Assembly: GCA_009760855.2 (NCBI GenBank) | Contig: WPIO01000076.1 | Location: 1,641,501 to 1,705,500, forward strand | Length of the DNA stretch: 64,000 bases | Source of the DNA: Cristatella mucedo | Lineage: Eukaryota; Bryozoa; Phylactolaemata; Cristatellidae | Reading direction: 5' to 3' | Shown: in pieces, positions 31,629-40,397 of the stretch | Layout of the letters: every line of letters begins with the position of its first letter | How positions within the stretch are numbered: position 1 is the stretch's first letter | Position numbers and translations under genes: made by a program | The notes under the pieces: generated by a model | What the model saw: only the letters and a program-made list of their open reading frames with translations | Told to the model about the DNA's origin: nothing | Database searches by the model: none

Positions 31629-32600
31629 CTGACTAGTGCTGCCGAGCAGCACTTTTATAAGGAAGTAATTGCAGACTCTGTGAAGACTGAGAAGACGCTT
31701 CTTCATTCCTTCCTTCCAAGCAGCTTGCACTTTACATCAGTCTACTTCTTGTGCATGAATACTACTAGCCGTTAAAGATGGAGCACTCACCTACCGAAGA
31801 GCTCAGTACCTCAGCCTCGAGGGTAGCCGGTGATGACTGGATGTCTTGCCAAGAGAAGCTGCCGGTAGTGGTTTGCATGGTGGCTTGCAAGGAATTGCTA
31901 TTCGCAGCTGCTGCTTTAATGCTATTAGAGTTGTCCGATATCTTACCCAGGTCTTGTCTGCTGGATTGATAAATGTGCATTATTCTACGGTTGCCAATGA
32001 TGAGTTTCAGATTATGCCTGGCCATTTGCTTATTTATCTTGAAGTTTTCTTGAGATGGTGCTCGAAACTAGCAATCGTGGAAAGCTGGTCGTCCGGCGCC
32101 AGTGGATGCTGGGGGTTTTCCAGGTTACTGCCTGTGACTTCCGGTTTGTGGTTATCTGCATTAGTTTTTCCAAACCTTTTAACTTGTAATACTTGGCACT
32201 TAAAAAGTTACAGGTTCAATAGTGATTCTCTTCAAAGAAATTTCTTTTCTGTGCTAGAGCTAATATTTACGTCGTCATGTGCAAATTCGGTGCTAATATT
32301 TACGTCGTCATGTGCAATTTCACCTAACCGTTCTTCATCAAGGTGCCATCAAAAGTTTGATCATACAAGACTGACTCAGACGAAGCACGCCATGACTAAG
32401 CTTATTTCAATTCTTACTCGACAAAGTAGTTCCTATTTCTTTTAGGAGCATGAGAAGCAACTTATACTGGACACTTTTTTAAATGGGAAAATGCCCGTGG
32501 AAATGGCAGCTATTCCGTTTTCGTGAACCTCGGTAGAACATGTTACTTATCCTAAGCAAAAGCACCTTGGTCTGCTAAGCAATTTTTCCGAAAGCTAGTC
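31629..32600. other. ACTR2 3' flank without recognised gene
   Basis: Contains the unplaced ACTR2 3' UTR. No canonical AATAAA was noticed near the stop. A 33-bp tandem duplication lies at 32259-32324 (unit beginning GCTAATATTTACGTCG). The longest plus frame, at 31846, resembles no known domain and is probably chance. Confidence 0.5.
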
Positions 32601-32610
32601 TTTATAACTT

Positions 32611-33419
32611 TTACTTACAGCCAAATTTTGAGGTGGTAGAGTGACAAACGAGTACTGAGAGATGTGTAAAGCAAGGTATGTGCTTTCGTGAGAGAAAGTA
32701 AAACAAGTTGTGAGATCGCATTCGGCAGGCTTCAGGGTGTTCACAATTAAAACGCTTAGGATGTCCGAGCAGTGTGTACCCTACAATGTTTAGAAGCGGT
32801 CCCGCCTTAGTAAGATGAAAGTGAGGAATTGATTTCGGCTGACCGTCGATGAGATCCAAAAAAGTGCAAGCCTTGAAGAACAGGTTCACTCCCGTAAAAA
32901 TGTGTTGCGGGAGCACTTGAGCTTTGTGCGGTGCTTATTTAAGCCGAGTGAATCAGCCGTTTTGTGGAGGCCATGCCAGCGAGGTATACTCGATAGGACT
33001 TTCCGTTGTAAACTTGGCTCCTTTAAAAGCAAAAATAAGCTTCCAACTGATCATTGGCCGGGCCTTGGCTGAGAGCAAGCAAACAGATACGTGAAGCCTG
33101 GTGAAGTTTTGAAAAGGAAGGTAATTTACCCTAAACCCTTAGAACGTTCCGGGGCAGCGTTCGTTTCAACTCAGCTGTTTAATTTGAGGCTTTATTTCAA
33201 TGCTGGCAAGAAATTGCTACGGAATAGTGCAGGATCATAGCGTCCATGCCAACTCGCACACTCGAGGTGATTAAAAATATGTTTTAAGAGCCACTTCATT
33301 GAAGCCCAGTTAATTAAATACACAAGCAGGAAGGTATTATCCATCACCATGGCTGCAAACGCACATGAATTAATGCTTTCTGAGTGCAGCACAGGGCGAA
33401 TTACCGGAGAAAGCAACAA
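32611..33419 (-). other. Unrecognised minus-strand open frames
   Basis: Two frames (33419-33192 and 32916-32611) on the same strand have protein-like composition, for example FFKACTFLDLIDGQPK and WASMKWLLKHIFNHL. They are separated by about 275 bp with stops. I recognise no domain. They could be exons of an unknown gene or a decayed transposon ORF. Confidence 0.2.
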
Positions 33420-33564
33420 ACTCTCTGGTAAGTTTGGCTCACCGCTTTAAGAGACGATGGCACCTACGTATCTCATGCGCCAAGTTGTTGGCTTAATAAG
33501 GACATTCCTGACCATGAATGTAATGTAACTTCACAAAGTCCAAGTGGTTGCTGGGCAGAATTTA

Positions 33565-33712
33565 CTCTCACTGCCTTAGTTTCGGCCAGGTGTCAAGGTG
33601 TTCGTCAACCGAAGTCGTGGGCTCGAGCCCTGCAGCTTATGCAAAGTGTCTGGATAGAGATGAAGTTATTTATAGCGCTACACGAATGAATTAGTATTTT
33701 TTTATTTATATC
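33565..33712 (+). mobile_element. SINE family B copy
   Basis: Box B-like GTGGGCTCGAGCCCTGCAG is followed by the decayed LINE-like tail (GTCTGGATAGAGATGAAGTT, TAGCGCTACACGAATGAATT). The box A region is weak. Confidence 0.65.
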
Positions 33713-34049
33713 GCACCCAGAGCCCAAGTGGTAAGCATGCAGTTGCTAAACAGACTTTATCTCAAGCAACAAAGAGAAAGTAAGAAGCACCGATGAGTCA
33801 GGTGGGCAGTCGAGGAAGTGAGTTGTACGAAAGCAGCTGCTCCGGATGGCTGGAAAGGTTGTACCACAGTCAAGGTGAAACGTTATCGGACGTTTACCGT
33901 CCTGACATTCTGACCTCCATTAAGTTGGATCCTAAAATAATGTTCGAACAGCGATTATTATAGCATTGATAAGCTATAATTCGGTACATGGTGCTTTTTA
34001 CAGTTGGTAATATATTGTTACAAGCAGGTATGCCTATGCTATATATATA

Positions 34050-34195
34050 ATATAATTCATTTGTATAGCACCCTAATAGAACTTAATCTCTATTCAGGCG
34101 CTTCACATTTGCCACGGCTCGAGCCCACGAACTCAGCCAAACCTCGGTCAGAGCGAGCGCCTTGACCACTGCGCCAAACCAGCTCACCATCACAT
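34050..34195 (-). mobile_element. SINE family B copy, well preserved
   Basis: On the minus strand: GTTTGGCGCAGTGGTCAAGG (box A region), GTGGGCTCGAGCCGTGGC (box B region), then AAATGTGAAGCGCCTGAATA and GAGATTAAGTTCTATTAGGG. The last two segments are nearly the L2 LINE tail. It ends in a TA/AT tract. Confidence 0.8.
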
Positions 34196-34229
34196 ACTCA
34201 AGCACCGGCTTTCATTCATACCGAGCACT

Positions 34230-34434
<205 letters not shown>

Positions 34435-36110
34435 TAGGTACAGGCGACCGCGGATCTGAGTATCTGCGATGCGAGAGTTCAGAGGTCCTACGTTAAGCGA
34501 CCTCGCACGGACTGCTACGCCTTGGAGCGACTCAGACGTTAGCTACGGCACTCCAGCGGAAAATAAGGCAACGCTCAATTCTTGGATGACGAGGGACTTA
34601 GAGGCGGTCCCTCATTCAGCCGATTAACCCGTTCAGCCCGAACAGTTAATCAGCCGACCGCTTAGTCGTACGAATTGTCAGAAGACGCGATCTCCACCCT
34701 TTGTCCTGTCGCCTGGCGCCAGGGTGGGAATTTCGGACAGGGAGTTTCGGACGCAATAGCAGCCAAGCCGCGCCAGGTGAATTATAGAGAAAACCGAAGA
34801 GCTTTAAAGCGAGCGCAGAGTAAAGCGGAGCAGACGAAGTGAATGCGTAATCTCTCCACGCGAATCTCTCCGTGCGCCGCCTCCGCCCCCCCCCCGCCAG
34901 TGTGCTCGAAGCCAAGTCCGCGCCCACGCGGACTATTTCGTCTACGCCCGGCGAGACGTTCCGCGGCGGAGCGGATGCCAGCGGCGCTACTGCCGTCAAT
35001 CGCGGTCTACCGATGCGGTCGCTGCGGTAGCGAGCTGCGGCTACCGCGGCTTCCCCGACTTTCTGCGAGATCCCAATTACATCGACCCTACCGACGACAC
35101 GCTAGCCGCGCACGCTGAGGGCTGAATGAGTAGCTATACTTGATAATTAAGAAGCCAGTTCTGCCGACGGTGAAGAATGGCCAGTTAAATCAATTCGTCC
35201 TTGTAATACGAGCGCGCCGGCCGCGACGTCTTTACGGTTACAAAGCCGCGTTTACGCGGTCGGTCTTGCTTCTGTCCTGGGGCGGCTCAAGACTTGAGCT
35301 GCCTCTATACCGGCGAACGTACGGGAACGAGACACTCGTGAACTTGTCGCGAGTGTGAACTAGTCGTGCCTGCACTGTGTGACAGCTCAAAGTCGCGACA
35401 AGCCTCAGCTTGTCGGGCTGCAGCTGGTACGTGGTAGTGACGTGGCGGCGGCGCGCGCCGAAGCAGCCAGACAGACAGCGAGTACTGATAATCAGTACTC
35501 GCTGTTCCCTGATTGTCATGGCTAGGAGCCGATTATGCAATAATCTACGACCGATGCCTCACGAAAGCCGACACAAAGAAATGGATAGTGAGTTGTGCTT
35601 ACGGATTGGCATTCGAACCGATTTGAGCTCAGGGGCACGGAGCCGTGGGTGTACGCCATGGCTGCTGCGGAACGCCTGTAATCGTTCTGCTGCTGTCAAG
35701 TAGACATGTCTATGTTACGATATGGACTCGTTATATTACGGTATGGGCGTCACCTTCGTGGCTTCCGTATTCTAATAGGTAAACTATCGGCGTACACACC
35801 TGCGTGCATTGGTATTGCACCAACAAGTCGCTAGCCATGATGCAAGGCTCGGGCGTCAGCAGGATTCTCCTCGCGCGTCAGCTGAGACAAGACCCGTTGC
35901 GAGCGCTGCGTTTGCGGCGTAGTTCTGGCCGGACGTGGCGGAAGCAGCGCAGCGAATTTGTAACAGCCTCCGCTCGCTCTCCTTGAGCTCCAAAATAGAT
36001 CTCGGAAGTGTGATTGGTGGTCGTACAGTTTCTCGTTTGATGGCAAATGGAAACGGAGCAGCGACCATGCGTCCATGGATACGTATCTCCCGTCGCCTAT
36101 ATGCGCATGT
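34435..36110. other. GC/CpG-rich segment without recognised gene
   Basis: Contrasts with the AT-richer flanks, with many CpG dinucleotides. Several open frames exist on both strands (for example 34843-35118 and 34999-34646) but none shows a known domain. One plus frame ends GYRGFPDFLRDPNYIDP. It could be an unidentified promoter, 5' exons, or a GC-rich mobile element. Confidence 0.35.
35476..35504. repeat. Perfect inverted repeat, 14-bp arms
   Basis: CAGCGAGTACTGAT, one A, then the exact reverse complement. It lies within the GC-rich segment. Confidence 0.9.
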
Positions 36111-36283
36111 ATAGCAGTCGTTCAGAATTTAGCCACCATTTTTCTATTGACAGCTTTCTTATCAATAAATTCCTGCACTCCGAACGCTTGTAGTTCCCAA
36201 GACTGGTCTCCCCACACAGCGCGTAAATGAAGGCGGCATGCATCATTTTTGAGACTCTTCCCGATTCGGTTCGGTTGCCTCAG

Positions 36284-36395
36284 AAGTAATAATAATAATA
36301 ACAATAAGAATACACTTGATAAAGCGCCCTCAGAGAACTTAATCTCTTTCTAGGCGCTTTACATTTGCTGCAAAGGGAAATGAAGTAGTGAATGA
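36284..36395 (-). mobile_element. L2 LINE tail, minus strand
   Basis: AAT repeats followed by the reversed LINE tail (CACTTGATAAAGCGCCCTCA, TTTCTAGGCGCTTTACATTT). Only about 100 bp is present, so it is very strongly 5' truncated. Confidence 0.8.
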
Positions 36396-37007
36396 TTCGT
36401 TTGAAACTTGGTTTGAAACGTGCGGTTTGAAGCAGGTTTTAAACCAACCGAAAAATCAGCCTCGGTTTTTTTTGGTTTTACCGCAAGTTGCGACGGATCA
36501 TTTGTACTTTGATTTGGCGAAGAGCTTTTGTGCTCAAAGCACGGCGGTCCATTTCTTGGGCTTGGTCAAGGATCGCTGAACGAGCAGTGCATCATTGCTT
36601 GGAATCAAATTGCTGGTTCACGTGAGCCCGCTTGGACTCGCCTGGTTGAAGAATTCGCCTACTTTTTCGTCTTTTTGCAAAGGCCCGAATTCTACATTGT
36701 TCAGTACCGAAAGCTTCGGTACCGGCATTGATCTGGGCACGGATAGCTCGTACGCGGCAACTCGCCGCGGTACGTGCAAGACTTCACTGCAATCCACAGC
36801 CATCGGAGCCATCGGAGGAGGCGCCGCCAAGCGACGATCGTAGGACGACAAAGCGCGACAAAGTGCGACGTCCTTTTGTCGCGGATTCGCCGGAAAGCGC
36901 AGCAAAGCGGACGGAAGCAGGTGGCCGGCCATCGCGTACATCCGGTGCCAAGCTGCGATACAGCGTTCGTCGTCGGACTAGAGCCGAGCGCTGGCGCCTG
37001 GCGTTGA

Positions 37008-37149
37008 ACTCGAGCTCTGCACGGCGGCCACGCATCCACAGATCCACGTGCCGTCGACGAATCTGATGTCGAGGACGAATTGGATGCAGAGTTCGCTGCT
37101 AAATTCTCGCATGTGAATATCGGCGATGGACCAAAAAGCGTTCTCATTG
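37008..37149 (+). other. Candidate exon with acidic segment and strong splice donor
   Basis: The frame through GAT at 37041 reads DPRAVDESDVEDELDAEFAA then KFSHVNIGDGPKSVLI and meets GTGAGC at 37150, a good donor in phase 1. The upstream frame is closed by TGA at 37005. A second plus frame upstream (36728-37066, basic, Arg/Lys/Ser-rich) is also open. I could not identify a family or a following exon. Confidence 0.25.
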
Positions 37150-37499
37150 GTGAGCTTGATGAGTAAATCTTGGTTGAAGGGGCACAGTGGTTTTCGAATA
37201 AAAACTCAACCAAACGAGCCGCCGGCCAGAAGTAAGAGCCAGATGAAAGAAGAAAGAACTAAATAGTCTTCGAAAACTAGTAAAAAACCAAGAAACCAGC
37301 AAAAGACTTTAAAACAGGTTTACAACTGCCCACTAAAATCAATTTGCTTTTAAACCAAATACTACTCAGCAGTCTCGAATCTACCGCCAAGATGAAGACT
37401 GCCTGGCGAATTCACCGGACGCGGCCCGTTAATCAGACTCCGATCCTCCCCATCAGCCACCTGCCCCCCGGTGCCCCGCCCCTTACCAGTCGAAGCTGA

Positions 37500-37500
<1 letters not shown>

Positions 37501-37594
<94 letters not shown>
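37501..37594. repeat. (TA)n microsatellite
   Basis: A pure TA array of about 94 bp. Confidence 0.97.
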
Positions 37595-37595
<1 letters not shown>

Positions 37596-38318
37596 CCTCC
37601 CTCAAGTTCTCGAATGTCGCGACTGCGAACGTTCGCCGGTATAGATGCGACTTTATGGAAGACTGGACGAAGGCACGAAGTGCTGAGCGTAGCTGTATTC
37701 CTGGGCTACGACTGAGGCTGGTCAGACTGAGCGGAGCGGCCAATCACAGACAGGCGCCGGTCGCGGGCACACCTTCATTACGTCACGGGCGCGCCTTCAT
37801 TACATCACGGGCGCGAACCTTTATCATTGCTAGAAAAATATAGCAGATAACCTGACCGGCGAAACTGCGGGTGCGTTTCACGATAATCTCTGCTTATAGA
37901 ACACTACGAGCTCTTCATATGGAAATCATGTAATGAAGCAGCTGGCGTAATAAGTAATCGCAAACAGTTTAAATTAATTTCAAATCAGCGGCTGCGATGC
38001 AGCCGACTTGCAATTCCGAAATTTTTCGATCAGGAGAGCGTCGGTAAAACTGTTTTGCTGTCCTCAGTTTATTCGTGCGTCACATTTCCAGCAAGGCAAT
38101 CGGGGTCTCGAGAGTCAGAATGCAGATGAACCTAGTTCGAATCCTGATGGATTAAGGATTTTGCAAGTCGAGAGACACCAACAATGACCAGGTGTCACGA
38201 TGAGTAGCACTTGGCGCGAGGCGACGAGAAATGCCAAACGTTGTTAGGGCACTCACTGCCACCGTGTTGCCCGTCGAATCGCGTCAATTGACCCGTATAC
38301 AAACGAGCGAACGTCCGT

Positions 38319-38366
38319 CCTGAAGCTCTTGCCTCGATCCTAGAGGATCGAGGCAAGAGCTTCAGG
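38319..38366. repeat. Perfect inverted repeat, 23-bp arms, 2-nt spacer
   Basis: The left arm begins CCTGAAGCTCTTGCC. After AG the right arm is its exact reverse complement. This is the strongest hairpin-forming sequence I found in the window. No transposon signature surrounds it. Confidence 0.95.
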
Positions 38367-38488
38367 TGGCTATTAACTGTACTGCTGTTGTATTACTTCA
38401 TCAAGATTTCAGGTGGAAAATGGCACTTAAGGGTACACTCTAACTGCAGGATTGCTATATGACGATCCCCGACGTCTGTACGCTCCGT

Positions 38489-38612
38489 CGGGGTGGGCGT
38501 GGGGGTGGAGGTGGGGCTGGGGTGGGATGCAACGGATTGCAATGCCGCTCGGAGAAGGTAGGTGTGAATGTAGGCATCGGGTGGGTGGGTGGGTGGGTGG
38601 GTAGCGGCGGGA
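38489..38612 (+). repeat. G-rich tract with G-quadruplex-type motif
   Basis: Runs of GGG and GGGG begin at about 38490. They end in six or more consecutive GGGT units at about 38579-38603, then GGCGGG. This satisfies the usual four-tract G-quadruplex pattern several times over. Confidence 0.85.
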
Positions 38613-38630
38613 GAACTTGCATATTCTACT

Positions 38631-39691
38631 AGGTGCAGAGGATGAGGTGCAGAGGATGAGGTGCAGAGGATGAGGTGAGGAGGATGAGGTGCAGAGGATG
38701 AGGTGCAGAGGATGAGGTGCAGAGGATGAGGTGCAGAGGATGAGGTGAGGAGGATGAGGTGAGGAGGATGAGGTGAGGAGGATGAGGTGAGGAGGATGAG
38801 GTGCAGAGGATGAGGTGCAGAGGATGAGGTGAGGAGGATGAGGTGCAGAGGATGAGGTGCAGAGGATGAGGTGCAGAGGATGAGGTGCAGAGGATGAGGT
38901 GCAGAGGATGAGGTGAGGAGGATGAGGTGCAGAGGATGAGGTGCAGAGGTGAGGTGAGAGGATGAGGTGCAGAGGATGAGGTGAGGGATGAGGTGAGGAG
39001 GATGAGGTGCAGAGGATGAGGTGCAGAGGATGAGGTGCAGAGGATGAGGTGCAGAGGATGAGGTGCAGAGGATGAGGTGCAGAGGATGAGGTGCAGAGGA
39101 TGAGGTGCAGAGGTGCAGAGGATGAGGTGCAGAGGATGAGGTGCAGAGGATGAGGTGCAGAGGATGAGGTGCAGAGGATGAGGTGCAGAGGATGAGGTGC
39201 AGAGGATGAGGTGCAGAGGATGAGGTGCAGAGGATGAGGTGCAGAGGATGAGGTGCAGAGGATGAGGTGCAGAGGATGAGGTGCAGAGGATGAGGTGCAG
39301 AGGATGAGGTGCAGAGGATGAGGTGCAGAGGATGAGGTGAGGAGGATGAGGTGCAGAGGATGAGGTGCAGAGGATGAGGTGCAGAGGATGAGGTGCAGAG
39401 GATGAGGTGCAGAGGATGAGGTGCAGAGGATGAGGTGCAGAGGATGAGGTGCAGAGGATGAGGTGCAGAGGATGAGGTGCAGAGGATGAGGTGCAGAGGA
39501 TGAGGTGCAGAGGATGAGGTGCAGAGGATGAGGTGCAGAGGATGAGGTGCAGAGGATGAGGTGCAGAGGATGTGGTGCAGAGGATGAGGTGTGAGGATGA
39601 GGTGCAGAGGATGAGGTGCAGAGGATGAGGTGCAGAGGATGAGGTGCAGAGGATGAGGTGCAGAGGATGAGGTGCAGAGGATGAGGATGAG
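38631..39691. repeat. 14-bp purine-rich minisatellite, about 1 kb
   Basis: Around 75 tandem copies of GTGCAGAGGATGAG, with a recurring variant GTGAGGAGGATGAG and a few shortened units (near 38950, 38985, 39110 and 39590). The period is 14 and the plus strand is purine-rich. Unit similarity suggests ongoing homogenisation. From 39692 to 40225 I see no recognisable feature. Confidence 0.97.
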
Positions 39692-40225
39692 CTCTTCCTC
39701 CGCAGCTCTCTTCCTCTGCTATTTTGACTTGCTTTGGTGCTCCAACCCTTTGGTTCCCTTTAGTTCCTTTAGGAAATATCTACCACTCCGTAATCTAGCT
39801 AATAAATGCAGGCTTCACAATAGAGCTTTGGAAGAAAGTTACAAAATATAGATACAATCTAGGTATATTCTCCACCTATGTGTGATAGTAGTTGTTCAGC
39901 AAGTCTTAAAAACAAAATTTAATAAACAGTCGAGTGCTTTGTGCAGTGTCTTCACGCAGCGGGCGGCTCGGAGGCCACAGAGTGCCTCGCGTGCCTAGCG
40001 CTGCAGCCATGCTCGATCTCGCTGCCTCCTCTGCTTACTGTGCACATGAGCTGTGCAACAGTCACTAAAATACTGAAAGCTTGTTTTGAACGAGGCAAGG
40101 TACGGCGGACCTCATGGGCCAGAGTAAGAATGTTATCTGTATCCTCCATTTAACCGTTAGCTGTCGCAGCTCGTCTGTTGACAATCGCTTGAAATGTATC
40201 CAGCGGGTCTGCTGTCAGTATAAGT

Positions 40226-40397
40226 AAACCGTTATGGCACACTAGGTAAGGCGGTTGCTTTCACGACCTCGGTCCCGAGGTCGCGGGTTCGATTCCTGCG
40301 GTGGGCGATCCTGTATCGCCACTGCAAGCGGTGGTGACAGCCGTAAACGCTCTTCTGTCGCTATACAAAAAGAGGCTGATCATTCAGCTAGGATTTT
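40226..40397 (+). mobile_element. SINE family A, best-preserved copy
   Basis: Same structure as the copy at 12102: box A-like GGCACACTAGGTAAGGCGG, box B-like CGGGTTCGATTCCTGCGG, core CACTGCAAGCGGTGGTGACA, end CTGTCGCTATACAAAAAGAG and a poly-T. Most differences from the 12.1-kb copy are CpG here and TpG or CpA there. Confidence 0.88.

Noticed and set aside
31846-32445. 199-codon frame after ACTR2
   Set aside because: Includes a 33-bp tandem duplication, no domain, low-complexity composition; likely chance frame in the 3' flank.
38631-39691. CRISPR-like repeat array
   Set aside because: The 14-bp units are contiguous with no spacers and lie in an animal genome; it is a minisatellite.
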